Shown: positions 35,507 to 62,277, counted from the first letter of the stretch. The stretch is 64,000 nucleotides of DNA from Microplitis mediator (GCF_029852145.1 NC_079969.1:11718001-11782000); one strand, 5' to 3'. Translations and numbers: made by a program. Notes: a model not told the origin generated them from the sequence alone.

Positions 35507-36481
35507 TAGGGTGATTCATTTCCGCAAAAGTTTTTTTTTTTTTAAGTCCTCAAGCAAAATCTCAATCTACATCGAAAAAAAAAATTCTCACTAAATATGA
35601 GCTCTTAATTCCAATGCTAAGTACTTGCCATTTGATTTCAAAGATTTCTCATTTAAAATACACGTAAATTAAATTACATTTTTTTTAACTTTCTAATACT
35701 CAGCTGCGTTCCATGATATCAAGGCGGTTTTGGTCGCAAATTGTAGGACATTTGGTGTTTTTCAAAAGTGCCCATAGTTACTTAGCTGTAATTCCAACTG
35801 TTTCACTTGTGTCCGTTGCGGAACTCATTTTTCCAATAAAATTGACGTTTATTAGCTTGCAGAACATAAACCAATGAAAGTACATCAAAAATGTTAATAG
35901 AAATTTTATAGGAAATTTTATTCTCTTCGAAAAAAGTCCTATGAGTCAAGTCGCTAAAGTCCATAGTTTCCGAGTTATAATCATTTTAATAATTTGAAAA
36001 ATATAAGATAAAAAAAAATTATAATTGATATTATATTTTTCAAATTATTAAAATGATTATAACTCGGAAACTATGCACTTTAGAGACTTGACTCATAGGA
36101 CTTTTTTCGAAGGGAATAAAATTTCCTATAAAATTTCTTTTAACATTTTTGATGTACTTTCATTGGTTTATGTTCTGCAAGCCTATAAACGAATTACAGC
36201 TAAGTAACTGTGAGCACTTTTGAAGAACACCAAATGCCCTACAATTTGCGACCAAAACCGCCTTGATATCATGAAACGCAGCTGAGTATTAGAAAGTTAA
36301 AAAAAAAAGTAATTTAATTTACGTGTATTTTAAATGATAAATCTTTGACATCAAATGGCAAGTACTTAGCATTGGAATTAAGAGCTCATATTTGGTGAGA
36401 ATTTTTTTTTTTTCGATGTAGGTTAAGATTTTGCTTGAAGACTTAAAAAAAAAAAAACTTTTGCGGAAATGAATCACCCTA
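35507..36481. mobile_element. 975-bp hairpin element, hAT-like, with 8-bp target duplication
   Basis: Starts TAGGGTGATTCATTTCCGC and ends with its complement; arms pair almost throughout, centre near 36000. Flanks GTATTTAT (35499-35506) and GTATTCAT (36482-36489) agree at 7 of 8 positions. Same TIR start and nearly the same length as 5284-6256, but a different interior. Confidence 0.85.
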
Positions 36482-36639
36482 GTATTCATATTTTTCACTA
36501 TATCTGCACCAAAAGTTTGAATTCTTGCCTTGTTTAGTTGGAAAAATCGTACATTTCTATTATAAGAAGATAAATGACAAAAATTAGCGCATGCACCATT
36601 TTTTCCTAAAGATTCATTCTTCACTAAAAAAGAATAGTA

Positions 36640-36760
36640 GGACATTCCAGCTTGCGTGTGTAGCTGCCTACCCGAGCCGAAGGCAAGGGCGAGTAATAAT
36701 AAGACACGCGAAATGGGATTCCTATCTTGTGGTGTATGTACTATTTTCCATCAGATATAT
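36640..36760. mobile_element. short MITE of the TATACACACC group
   Basis: GGACATTCCAGCTTGCGTGT left end; ATTCCTATCTTGTGGTGTAT right end. Related to 51806-51912. Confidence 0.45.
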
Positions 36761-36794
36761 AAAAAGTAAAACGTGTACGATTTATCAAAAAAAT

Positions 36795-36966
36795 TGATGC
36801 ACAGAAAAAAAAAGGATTCCGTGGTGCAAAAGATTTTTAACTGCCCCAAAAAATTTTTTGCATTATAAATTGAAAAAAAAAAAATTTTCTAGTCGTAAGA
36901 AAATTTTTGTCTTCAATTCATAATGCAAAACATTTTTTTCGCCAATACATCATTTTTTTCTGTGTA
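36795..36966. mobile_element. family H MITE, copy 2
   Basis: TGCACAGAAAAAAAAAGGAT left, TTTTTTTCTGTGTAG right; inner TTTTGCATTATAAATTGAAA pairs with CAATTCATAATGCAAAA. Confidence 0.65.
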
Positions 36967-37109
36967 GTTCAAATGTATTTTCTAATATAAAAAAATTTTT
37001 TTTTTTTTGTCAAATTAATAATTATATCAAAAAACTCCGCAATAAGATTTAATTAAAAGTAACTAAGAAGGTTACAAAGAAACCAATAAACTTTTATTGG
37101 TTTCGATGT

Positions 37110-37745
37110 AATTTTTTACTTCCCGCTAAGAAAATTGCAAAATTTCAAAAATTCGGGAAGTTATTGTTTTCACCTCGATTTTCGAAAATCGAGTTTTCAT
37201 CAGATGTCGACGTTTTAAGGTCCTAGGAAGCTATTCTGACTATTTTCAGATGGACGTCCGTGTGTATATGTATGTGTAAACCTTTTTTTGTCTGACGATA
37301 TCTTTGGAACAAATCAACCGATTTGAACGTACTTCGTGGCAATCGAAAGGGTTCACCAAAATTTAGAATTGACTAGATTTTGGGGTAGATCGGTCATGTA
37401 GTTTACAAGTTATACGAAGAATAAAAATTACAAATTTTTTTTGTTTTTTGTTTTTTGCGTATAACTTATAAACCACTTGCCCGATTCACCTCAAAATGTA
37501 ATCAGTTTTAAGTCTTGTTGAGCCCTTTCGATTGTCACCAAGAAAGTTCAAATCGGTTCATTCCATCCAAAGATATCGTCGGACAAAAATTATAATTTTT
37601 CAGTGAAGGTATGTTTTACCGGTCTAACAAATTTTTGTTCGAAGAGCTCAAAAATTTACAAGTAATAGTGTTTCCGAGCTCCTTGAGCTCGAAAACAGCG
37701 GGAAGTTTTAGGGCTGGCCCGCAGGGTCAGGCGATTTTCAGATTT
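37110..37745. mobile_element. family A element, copy 4 (inverted, diverged)
   Basis: Begins ACTTCCCGCTAAGAAAATTG; ends CAGCGGGAAGTTTTAGGGCT. It carries the ATCAGATGTCGACGTTT and TCGAGCTC palindromic tracts. Confidence 0.7.
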
Positions 37746-38584
37746 TTTTTTGCACTTTTGATGCGATTTTATCAGCTTTTCGATAACGTAAGAGGATTCA
37801 TACATAAAAGTAAATTATCTAATAAAAAAAAATGTTTTTTTCGAATTATTACAACTCAAATTTTTCAATCGAAAAATATTTTACTAATTTAAGATTTTCA
37901 ATGATCCATCTCTGACACTTTACCATTTAAATAAATTCATTAAAAGAAAAGATGTAGGAGAGTTGTTGATAATAAATTTTATGAATTGTAACTTAAATAT
38001 CTATAAATTTGTTTATATTCTCAATGGTTTTTAAGTTATTGTATAGAACGTGTAGAATTTGCTGATTCTTTTAAAAATCAAAATTACCCTTTTGCAAGAG
38101 GCATTTATCATGATGAATTTAATTTATTAATCAAAAATATTCGGGAATATTTAAATTTTTGAATACTTTTTTTTCAGTCATATCCCACACGAAAAACATA
38201 AATATCCGGATAAATTTTTTGTTCGTTTGAGTAAAAAGTAACACTTTTTTAAAATTAATTTTTTCAAGGTTATTTTTGATATCATTGCGCATAAATTTTG
38301 GCTAGTACTATTTTATAAAAATTAATTAAAAATCTTTACCCCTGCAATGACATTCGTTGGTTTCTTGAAATCTTAATGCTGGCCCTCGCCGTCAGCCTTC
38401 AGCTCTTAGTTAACTTTACCCTCTTCTACAATCATATTTTATTTATTGTATAAATACTAATTTTTTTATTGCATCTTCAATTGTTAGTATGGTTTTGCAA
38501 TAAATCATCAATACAACGACGAGTAAAGTATAATAAATTATTATATTATTATTATTATTATAATAAATTTTGTGACAATTGCAA
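37746..38584. other. no gene confirmed
   Basis: A+T-rich. A + strand stop-to-stop frame of about 56 codons (about 37995-38161) contains NQNYPFARGIYHDEFNLL without Met or known domain. I do not call it. Confidence 0.25.
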
Positions 38585-38880
38585 CTCACACCCTGATAGC
38601 ACAAGTTGCTCGTCAAATTTTTGGTTATTATTAGTTTGCAAGCAACTTGACGACAAGTTGTCGACAACTAGCTTTTGTAACTTTTGGCTACAGGTTACCG
38701 CAAACTTTCTGAGAAAGTTGGCGCCAATGAGAAAAGCCGCATTTCGAAGCCAGGTTTCTGAGAAAATTGAAGTCAACTTATGGATTTCCAACTTTTGCGG
38801 CCAACGGTGACTAGTTGCGGCTGTTAGTTTGACGCTAATTTCTCGCCAACTTGACTGTCAGATGCACCGAGTCGACGTTA
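38585..38880. mobile_element. AAGTTG-type element adjacent to the divergent exon
   Basis: Begins CACCCTGATAGCACAAGTTG and carries the CAACTTG/CAAGTTG inverted words of 2400-4160. Confidence 0.6.
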
Positions 38881-38998
38881 AAAATGAACATCTGAAATGA
38901 CCAATAATTTCTTGATTATCTTTAATTAGCAATTGTCCTCTAAATGGTAACACATAGAATTCACCAGTAGCGCCATCAGTAACAGTGATATGCATCAT
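38858..38998 (-). CDS. probable first exon of an unrecognised gene divergent from importin-4
   Basis: On the - strand, ATG at 38998 opens a 46-codon frame reading MMHITVTDGATGEFYVLPFR, then GQLLIKDNQEIIGHF. The composition is far less A/T-biased than chance frames nearby and shows a beta-strand-like alternation. A TCAGT initiator lies about 20 bases upstream on the same strand. The frame becomes repeat-derived below about 38885, where an AAGTTG-type element is inserted, so the true donor is uncertain (none is strong) and the gene is probably longer. I do not recognise the product. The N-terminus of the clamp-loader subunit CTF8 is a weak resemblance only. Confidence 0.4.
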   Translation of the reverse strand: MMHITVTDGATGEFYVLPFRGQLLIKDNQEIIGHFRCSFLTSTRCI

Positions 38999-39188
38999 CC
39001 CCGCCCGGCTAAACTGAGAGAGAGAAAGAGAGAACATTGGAACGATTGGAACTGAAACTTAACCTGACTTATTCTTATACAGAAAAAACAAAACTCAAAA
39101 AACGCAAACTGCGTGATAATCGTCTGCAAGATTTAAATAGTTTATTATTTTTTAGTTGATATATTTTTAATTTTATAAACGAAAAATC
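38999..39188. promoter_or_regulatory. candidate bidirectional promoter between importin-4 and a - strand exon
   Basis: 190 bases separate the two ATGs. The segment contains the GC-rich CCCCGCCCGG and a GA/CT-rich tract with TCAGT on the - strand, but no transposon copy. A head-to-head arrangement with shared regulation is inferred from spacing. Confidence 0.4.
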
Positions 39189-39242
39189 ATGGAGGAGATT
39201 TTGGCTAAATTATTAGTAACTGACAGTGCAGTAATTAAACAA
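39189..39242 (+). CDS. IPO4: importin-4 exon 1
   Basis: Encodes 18 residues beginning MEEILAKLLVTDSAVIKQ, phase 0 at the donor caa/gtatga. This matches the start of the first HEAT helix in importin-4 proteins. It is too short to be found by ORF length. It lies about 190 bases from a candidate divergent - strand exon. Confidence 0.85.
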
Positions 39243-42200
39243 GTATGAATAATACTATTTTATTTTAAACAATAAGAACTTGAGTTTAGACACGTGTTTA
39301 GTTAATTATGTGTACATACTTTGATTGAAATATGTGTGGTGAAAAAAGAAATTATTTTTTTTTTCTAAAACGATAAAAAATTATGATAGTAAAGTAAGCG
39401 GACATCTGACAATTTTTAAAACTTCGAAATAATAAATTAAAATATTTATAAAATAAAAATAAAAAAATCCATGTTTAGAAAATTCAAAATTTAGTACATG
39501 GATTTTTTTTAATTTTATTATTTCAATTATTTAATTTTTTTATATGTAATTAAATAATTGTCGTATGTCTGCTACATTTACACTCAGAAAATTATTTATT
39601 GATAAGATCATTAAGCTGTTGCTCCCTGTGCTTACAAATAAAAAATACAAATTAAAAATTACTGAATATAAATTAAAATAAAATTGATTAATAAGTTATT
39701 CAACACAAAAAAATTGACTTCTTGCTGTTCAGACATTCAGTCACTAAAAAAAAAAAATAAAATTCAAATAATTATTTTTCTTGTTTCCATAAATACTCAA
39801 AGTAACGCGTTTTTTTCTTTAAATTAAATTGATAATTTTTATTTAAAAAAAACAAAAACTATGACTTCACTTTCGTAATTAATTTCTAAAAGCATTAATT
39901 AATTAACAGGGGTTATCAAATATTTTCGGCTGAGTTGTTTTCGGAAACAAAATCTCTAAATACAAAATATAGACCGCACATTGATACACTACTGTCTAAT
40001 CTAGCGAAGTGCGCTTAAATTGTTTGACAATATTCGTTTGTTTAAGAGAAAAACTCGGCCAAAGTCTCCATTTACTGCACATATATGGAGAAAAATGTTG
40101 GCTCAAAACCTACCAATTTTTATTATGCTGTCGACCAAACTTGAAACAGGAAAAGAAGCATCCAAAAAATTATCATGCACTTATGAAAAATTATTATGCC
40201 GCACCACAATTATTATAATGTATAGAAGTAATTGTTATTAAATCTTATCGATAAGTGTTTCGCGCATAGTTAGTATATGATACAGCATAATAATCTTTCG
40301 TATGAGCATAATTTTTTGGATGCTTTCCTTCCTGTTTCAAATTTGGTCGACAGCATAATAGAATTGGTAGGTTTCGAGCCAACATTTTTCTCCGTGTATA
40401 CGAAATGCAGATACAATAAATAACTTATCAATGATAAGTTATCATAAATGCCAGATGGCTAGTAGGTAAATGTAAATAGTCCTACTTTACATCTTCCTTA
40501 CGCAGCATAAGCTGTAGAAAAATCCTTTTCGATACAAATCGCTTTCCCTGATTAAGAAAATTGATTAGTAGGGACGATTTTTGCCTCAATTTCGAAATGA
40601 ATAGTTCATATGTTTGATACTATGGCGAAAATATTGAAAAAGTTTTCAAACAAAAGTTATAAGAAATTTAATTTTACAAAAAAAGTGTATCTTATGATTT
40701 TTTTATACGACCAATATTTTTATCGCAATTACAAAATTAAGATTCATAATGAATGATTAAAATTTTTATTAAGTATGGAAATCTTAATTTTGAAATTACG
40801 GCTTTCTTATTAGTTCTACAAAAAAATTGTAGGGGGCATTTTTTTTTTAAATTAAATTTTAAACAACTTTTATTTGAAAAATTTTTTTATACGACCAATA
40901 TTTCCGCTGTAATATAAAAAATCTGACAGCATTAATCATTAATTGTTATTTTTAAATAAAAGTAAAAATCCTGGCTCTGGTGATTAGAAAAGATTTTAAA
41001 AAAAATTTTAATGTTTTCTAATCTTTCTGAATTCTTAATAAAAATTATAAAGTATGTGAAGCAATTAAAAAAAATTTTTTACTGATTGAAAAGTATTTAG
41101 AAGTATTAAAAAAAAAATGATTACTTTTGAATCTTTATAAACCTTTCTATGAATTGAAATTTCAGTATCACTTAACTAACAAAAAAAATTTCCAAGTATT
41201 TGAAAATTTCAATATTTTTGAATTCTTCTGAATCTCCGTATGAAATGTAATTCAATTATTATCAAGTGATTGAAACGTATTTAAAAAAATTTTATATTTT
41301 CGAATCATCCCAAGTCTTTCAACAATTAGAAAATTCAACTAATATTTAAAATCTCCCCAAATTATTGAACAGCGGGTGATTTGTAACTTTTCAAAAGGAT
41401 TTGATGCTTAAAAATTATGATAATTAAAAGTTTATAGAACAATTAAAAAGTATTAAAAAATTTCTTTTAATCTTTCCCAATTACTTTTCTTAATCAGGGG
41501 TTATAAAATAAGCAAGAAAAAAAAATTCTCCTAGTGATACAGCCTAATCTACAATGCTATGGTGCAATGTCCTAAAATCCACTAACTTTGATATGGAAAC
41601 GAATGCAAGCATTAAGCTTTCGTAATTCACACATTACAATGTACAAATAAAAATAACATTAAATTTATTTTATAGGGTACAGCCGAACTAAGAGCAGCTT
41701 TAAAAGCTCCTGAAAGTGTATCAATTTTATGTCAAATTATTATTTCATCAGATAATTCAGCAGTAAGAAATGCATAACTTTTATTTTAATTACAATAAAA
41801 TTATTTTTCACAGATTGTAATATCATAATAAAAATTTTATTTTTCTAGATAAGACAATACGCTGCAGTACTCTTGAGAAAACGATATGCTAAGGGAAAGC
41901 ATTGGTCCAAGTTACCGTTTAATATAAAAACTCAAGTTAAATCAATTTTACTTCAAGGTCTTTTGAACGAGTCAGAAAAAATAAATAAAATGGCAATCGC
42001 CCAACTGATTGGTGTGATTGTAAAACACGAGTTGCCAAATAATACATGGCCAGAATTATTTCAGTTTATCCAACAACTTGTTTCAAGTGACAACATTGTC
42101 GAGAAAGGATTAGGAGTATTCACTTTGTCACAAATGACTGAAGTTGCTCCGGAAATCTATACCGCACATTTATCCTCATTAGCTAGTCTTTTAGTTGAAA

Positions 42201-45200
42201 CCTACCGTAGTCTGTCAGAATTAGGTAATCCCGTTGCATTTTACATAATTAAAATAATGCGTGATCTGGCGCCATTGGTAGAAGGGAACCAAGCGATGGT
42301 GAATGCGTACAATCAAATGATACCATTGGCAATGGGTACAATACAGTCTTTTTCATCAGTTGATCCAGATAAGGCACAAGAAGCAATGGAGTTATTTGAT
42401 GATCTATGTGATAATGCAGTGACTCTTATATCTCCTCATCTAAAGAATTATGTCCTTATGTGTTTGGCAATAGGAGACAATAGGACTTTGGACGATATGC
42501 TAAGAGTACGTGCATTGACATCTCTAGCCACTATGATAAGAGTTAAATCACGTGGAATTATTAAACACAAGTTGATGGAACCCATTGTTGAGGTTCTTTT
42601 TAAAATAATGTGTACACCGGAGGATGGACAAGATGAAGACGAGTTCAATGATGAAAATGAAACATTTACACCAGTAACTCGCGCCAGAGAAACTATGGTT
42701 GTAATGGCGACTCATTTAAGATCCGAAAAATTGGTCCCTCTTTTGCTTTGTCATATAGATCCAAGTTTACAAAGGGATGATATTTGGGCGAAACAAGCTT
42801 CATTTTTAACCATCGCATCCTTAGCTAAAGGTTGCTCTGAATACATTAGATCTAAATATCTCGTACATTTTCTCAAATACATTCACGAAGGAATAAATGA
42901 TGGTTCTCATATTGTTATGAATGCTGCACTTTATGCTTTGGGTAAATTTTCAGAATATCTCCAACCGGAAATCAGTCAATATTCTCAACAACTTTTACCT
43001 GTTCTTTTTGATTATCTCAGACAAATGTGTGTGCATTTAAGTAAAGAAAAGTCACAACCACCAGCAGTTGATTGCATGTTTTACGCACTAGAAACATTTT
43101 GTGAAAACTTAAACGATGAGATCATACAATATCTTCCTACTCTGATGGAGAGACTATTTGAGACTTTAAGTATAGATGCACCAACGCATATTAAAGAACT
43201 TGCGATTAGTGCAATTGGAGCAGCAGCAAATGCCAGTCAACAGAATATGCTTCCATATTTTCCTAAAATAATCGCAATACTCGATCCTTATTTAACAGCA
43301 AAACCAAATGACGATACAATGAGCTTACAAGTTCAATCAATTGATACATTAGGAATTATTGTACGGACAATTGGTGAAGATAATTTTGCCCCATTAGTTG
43401 GTAAAACTATAGATTTAGGACTGAAACTTATTACTGAAAATAATGATCCTGATATACGTAAAGCTGTTTATGGATTATTCGCTTCCTTAGCGTCTATCAC
43501 TAAGAAAGAAATAGCACCAGCATTACCGCAAATTTTAGAGTATATTTTTAACAGTATCCTAAGTTCTGAAGGAATTGTTTCTCAACTTAAAGAATATGAA
43601 GACGCAGCTTATCCGATTTATGAAGATCTAAGTGACACTGAAAATGAAGAGGAAGAGGATATCGAGCATACTGACAATGAGGATGATGGAAATGATGATG
43701 ATGACGTAGCGGCTTACATGCTTAGTAGCTCTTACATTGAAGAAAAAGAAGAAGCTATTTTAGCTCTGCGTGAAATCGCTCACTACACTGAAGAGGCATT
43801 TTTACCTTATTTAGAAAAAGCCTTCGAAGAAGTATTCAAACTTATAAATTACCCTCAAGATGATATTAAAAAAGTTTCATTGGATGCTTTGGCTCAATTT
43901 TGTATTAATTTTTCAAAAATTTATTCGAGCGAAGGTAAACAGGCTTTACTAAAAGCATTGTCTGTTTTTATTCCAAAACTTTCCGAGATTATTCGTCTTG
44001 ACATTGAAGCGACGGTTGTAATAAGCGGACTCGAAGCTCTTGCTGAGCTTTTAAAAGAAGTTAAAGGTGAAGTACTTGTTGGCGAAGGTCATAAAGAAGC
44101 TATAATGAACTGCGTGACAGATGTTTTTACTGGTAAAATCGAGTGTCAAGATCAAGAAGATCCAGACGATGACGATGAGGCAGAACAAGATGAATTTTTG
44201 GTAGAATGTGCCGGCGATGTATTGTCCAACTTTGGAAAAGCTATACCTGCTGAAGACTTTGCCAACTATTTTAAAACAGTGTTACCATTTTTGAAAGACA
44301 GATTGAAAGAAAATAAATCAGATCCTCAAAGATCCTTTGCAGTTGGCACTATATCTGAATGTTTGTCTGCACTTCGGCATATGACGTCGACATTTGTTTC
44401 GGAACTTTGGCCATTTTTTAAAAAAAGAACACAAGATCCAAGTCCTGAAGTCAGAAATAATGCATACTATGGTATTGGAGAGCTCGTTTTTTGGGGCAGA
44501 GAATCTGTTTACTGTCATTACACTGAAATTTTACAGCTTCTCTCTAATGCTCTACAAACAGAAGAACATCCTGGTCCCCGAGACAATATGGTTGGAATTA
44601 TTGCAAGACTTATTATTACAAATTATTCATTGATTGATATTGAAATTGTTTTTCCTGGTTTTGTTCAACAATTACCACTAAAAAAAGATTTTGAAGAATA
44701 TCAGTCTGTTTTCAAAGCCATATTAACTCTCTACAGAGATAGACATCAAGTTATTAATCCTCATATATCAAAACTGGTAATGGTTGCAATTAATATACTC
44801 CATGAGAAAAAAGTTCCTGATGATGGTAATTATAATAAAATTATACACTGAGAGAAAAAAAATAAAAGTCAAGTAATTATTTTTATTGTTTCTATAAATA
44901 CTCAAAATAATTAATTTTTTTCTAAAATTAAATTTATAGTTCTCATTTTGCTTCACTTTAGTAATTAATTTATAGAGGCATCAATTACTCAAGACAACAA
45001 AACATTCGACAATTTAGTTGATACTTTCTCAAATTTATTACAATTACAAACTTCAGTAAACCAATTATTTGGTTAAGTAAAAAAAAGGGAATTGAAAAAA
45101 GATATAATTTAAAATTAGAAAAAAATATAACATATATTTATTTTTTTCGACAGCTACTTCTGTAAACTATTAAATATTTTTAAATTTTATTATTTAGTTG

Positions 45201-45580
45201 TGTAAATTAATATTTTAAATGACAAACATCAACAAATAACTTACGAGTTTATTAAAAACATGATTTCCAATCAGCCACCGTAGCCGAGCGTAGATTTGAA
45301 TCTTAGGGTATAATTATTTATTTATAAAAAATATATTTGTTAAAGTAATAATATTTTTTTGACAAAATGAAATAATTTTTCCATAAAATATAATTTTTTT
45401 CTCTCAGTTTATTGTTATAATTAAGAGTAAGTTTAAAGATTAATTACACAAATTTTATTTTCAGAAACTAAACAGATTGTTTTCGAATTTATACATTCTG
45501 TTCAACAAGATTTTCCGAATGAGTGGAATGCTGCATTTGCTCAACTGTCGCCAGAACTTCGTCAAACTCTTGCTCGTTAA
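39189..45580 (+). CDS. IPO4: importin-4 (beta-karyopherin), four coding exons
   Basis: Nuclear import receptor of the importin-4/Kap123 group. It binds RanGTP and carries cargo such as H3-H4 histones and ribosomal proteins through the pore (family knowledge). Exons: 39189-39242, 41676-41762, 41849-44825, 45465-45580. All GT/AG phases agree, giving 1,077 residues against 1,081 in human importin-4 (remembered). The start MEEILAKLLV and then IRQYAAVLLRKRY match the N-terminal HEAT repeat. HEAT helices run throughout, with markers such as NAALYALGKFSEYLQPEIS and STEGIV-like SSEGIVSQL. The acidic Ran-proximal loop is at about residues 595-625, and a second acidic stretch (QEDPDDDDEAEQDEF) is near residue 820. 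The C-terminus ends LSPELRQTLAR. There is no frameshift or internal stop. Intron 1 (39243-41675) and intron 3 (44826-45464) are largely transposon-derived. Confidence 0.94.
40078..40399. mobile_element. hairpin MITE in importin-4 intron 1
   Basis: ATGGAGAAAAATGTTGGCTC at the left pairs with GAGCCAACATTTTTCTCCG at the right. Inner arms TTTTTTGGATGC / GCATCCAAAAAA and GTCGACCAAA pair. Frames at 40009-40241 derive from it. Confidence 0.75.
40408..41660 (-). pseudogene. LINE fragment split by a TTAATCAGGG element
   Basis: 40408-40545 matches 26100-26240 of the LINE (AATAAATGATTTATC-like, GCTAGTAGGTA, TACGCAGCATAAGCTG). 41530-41660 matches 26320-26420 (GAATGCAAGCATTAAGCTTT). Same orientation as the copy at 25800, so one fragment interrupted by the element at 40546-41505. 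Confidence 0.65.
40546..41505. mobile_element. TTAATCAGGG-TIR element, copy 1
   Basis: CCCTGATTAAGAAAA at the left, CTTTTCTTAATCAGGGG at the right. The interior is rich in AAGTATTTAGAAGTATT-type words. Same family as 60343-61187; end fragments at 27520-27625 and 62855-62975. Confidence 0.65.
41676..41762 (+). CDS. IPO4: importin-4 exon 2
   Basis: 29 codons between acceptor tttatag/ggt and donor gca/gtaaga, phase 0 on both sides. They encode GTAELRAALKAPESVSIL and end SSDNSA. These continue directly into IRQYAAVLL of exon 3, as in the human protein (ALCDLLASAADPQIRQFAAVL, from memory). Confidence 0.9.
44846..45412. mobile_element. CACTGAGAGAAAAAAA MITE in importin-4 intron 3
   Basis: CACTGAGAGAAAAAAAATAA at the left and its complement-like TTTTTTTCTCTCAG at the right. 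It occupies most of the 639-bp intron and begins about 20 bases after the donor. The TGA in CACTGA is the stop met if the intron is retained. Confidence 0.65.
45465..45580 (+). CDS. IPO4: importin-4 terminal exon 4
   Basis: Follows acceptor ttttcag/aa; the split codon g|aa (Glu) joins exon 3. It encodes 38 residues containing FEFIHSVQQDFPNEWNAAF and ending RQTLAR, then TAA. This is the last HEAT helix pair of importin-4. Confidence 0.9.
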
Positions 45581-45684
45581 AATAAGTAAGATTTATATTA
45601 TAGATTTTTTTTTCTCGTACAGTAATTAGCACTCTGCGAGTGAATTACAAGTTATATTAATTTTATTATCATATTCGGCTTTTA

Positions 45685-45690
45685 AATAAA
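45685..45690 (+). promoter_or_regulatory. candidate polyadenylation signal of importin-4
   Basis: AATAAA about 105 bases after the importin-4 stop, followed by T-rich sequence. This would give a short 3' UTR. Confidence 0.5.
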
Positions 45691-45783
45691 AATCATAGTC
45701 GTCTGTTTCATAAATAATTTAATTTTAAAGTAGTTGAGAAAAAATAAAATTTTTTTATAAAAAATGTTTGATTACATTCGTAT

Positions 45784-45990
45784 AGAGAAAAAAATAATTT
45801 CTTGGTGCAAGAATTATTTTGCATTATGAAATGAAGACAAAACTTTTCTTACGACTAAAAAAAAATTATCGATGGAAGAAATTTTTTTTATCGCCTCAAG
45901 AAATTTTTTGTTTTTAATTTATAATGCAAAAAATTTCTTGAGGCAAATGAAAATTTTATGCGCCAATAAATACTTTTTTTCTGTGCACGT
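45784..45990. mobile_element. family H MITE, copy 3
   Basis: TAGAGAAAAAAATAATTTCT left; TACTTTTTTTCTGTGCACG right; inner TTTTGCATTATGAAATGAA pairs with AATTTATAATGCAAAAA. Confidence 0.6.
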
Positions 45991-47090
45991 ATTAAGAAAA
46001 GTTACTCAATATAAATAATTTTATATTGTTTAATTTATTTTTTTTCTTACATATAAATTGTATATGGATTATCTAAAAAGTTAAAAATTGTTAAAAAAAA
46101 AATATTGGGATTATTACAAGTGATAAATGTATTATTTCCAGTAAATAAAATTTTCCATTTTTACAATTTATTTTTATTATTACAGAAATTATTTAATAAA
46201 AAAACAACAGTAGTTGATGATAATCATAAATACTAATAACATAAGTTTCCGATTATACATTTATATCATTTAATGTTATCAATTTAATCTTTCTCAAGCA
46301 TCATTTAATCACTTTAATATATAAAAAATTAACAAATAACAATTGGATAAAGTATAATATTTCCTAAGTAAGCGATCGAGAAAAATATTATATTGACGTG
46401 ATACTTTTTAATATTTTTTTCTACTTAATCATAACAAAAAAGTTCATATAACTATAAAAGAATGCGATAAGAGATTCTGCACAATAGCACTTATGATTTC
46501 CGTAATACATAGACTATATATTGACGATATCAAGTGGTGTTGTGATATCATGAGTATTATCAGAAGTACAACAGATAGGTCTAAATGGTCAGTCGATTTT
46601 ATTCAGACAACAAGGCTTTACCTTGTCTCGAGTTTCGCTTCGACAATGTCATCTAAATCTTACTACTGAACTCATAAAGTTATAATTTAAAAGTGCTGGT
46701 ATTAATAAAAAAAAAGTATCAACTATCTCTTGCGACTTGTGAATTATTGTGTAGTTTGAATATCAATATTGACATGTGTTATTCTTTGAGGAATCTCAAT
46801 TCAATGATTTAAGTTATTGATTGATAATTGTGATAATAATTAACTAAGAATTTAAAAGTCAATTGATGTAGTTATTAAAAATTTATTTTATTTTATGATC
46901 GTGTCAGAAATAAAAAAAAGTACCCAAGAATTTGATAGAACTAATTAACGATAATTAACATGATCGCTGAATATATTTTAAATTAAAAATCATATGATTC
47001 ATACGTGGACGTTAATGAATATTTCATTTAAACCAAAACCTAAAAGTTATTTTACGTCTTTATTTTTTAATTATACGAATAATTTAAATA
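45991..47090. other. intergenic; no feature recognised
   Basis: Between importin-4 and the cyclase. A GC-richer stretch at 46590-46670 has no supported ORF. Confidence 0.3.
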
Positions 47091-47098
47091 AAAACAAT

Positions 47099-47745
47099 GT
47101 AGGGGACGGAGGGGCAAAACGGAGCACCCCCAACATTTTATAAAAAAAGTTTGTTTTTTGAAACATCCCAAAATCACTTTCATAAATATAATTGAGTATA
47201 TTTTTATTACTGTTTTCGAAAAATTTTGTTTTTGTAAAAAAATAGTATGAAGTCAATTTGATTTTTTTTCTTATCAATTTACAATAAAAGAACTCCCAAT
47301 GTCAATTACTTCAGATGTACTTCGATAATTAACGTGAAAACATTTACAATTTTTATAATTTTGAAATATATAATTGCTTTTTTAAAAATATCTTTTTTAG
47401 AATTGAAACTAATTTTAATCTTTTACTTTGAAGTTAATAACAAATAAAAAATTACTAATTTAAAGTCGGTAGTTGAACTTTTTCGAAAATCCAAAGTGTC
47501 AGTCGAAAAATATTAATGACTTTTGTTTTATGATAAAAACTATTAAAAATTTTTTTTTCTTCCATTCAATTTGCAGAAATTTTTTTCTTTCACCTTTTTA
47601 GGGGGTACCCTATTTTTCCCGCAACAAATGAATAATTTTTCCTATTCACTTTGAACATAATTAAAAAAAGATTTACCGTATTTGAGTCCCGAAAGTATTT
47701 CCTCAAGTACCCCATTTTGCCCCCCCCCCCCTCCTCTATATATTG
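47099..47745. mobile_element. GGGGCAAAACGGAGC-TIR element, copy 1
   Basis: TAGGGGACGGAGGGGCAAAA at the left, CCCCATTTTGCCCCCCCCCC...CTCCTCTA at the right. Relative of 53072-53826. Confidence 0.6.
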
Positions 47746-47915
47746 ACCCTTCAAAAGCCTGATAAAATAGAAAATAATCCAGCATATGTTTGAATTTAAA
47801 TAATTTATAATTTTAGTGTCTTTGTTTCCTTTACTTAAAAGTTATCGCTCGGAATGCAACAGATACTTGGCCATACGGGAGAAAGTTAAACATGTAATGA
47901 ACGTGATGCCGAAAC

Positions 47916-62277
<14,362 letters not shown>

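Noticed and set aside
37995..38161. Frame containing NQNYPFARGIYHDEFNLL
   Set aside because: No start codon, no splice-compatible continuation and no recognised family; could be chance or an eroded element.
46540..46660. Short frame MSIIRSTTDRSKWS upstream of the cyclase
   Set aside because: About 40 codons, no homology recognised and no splice support.
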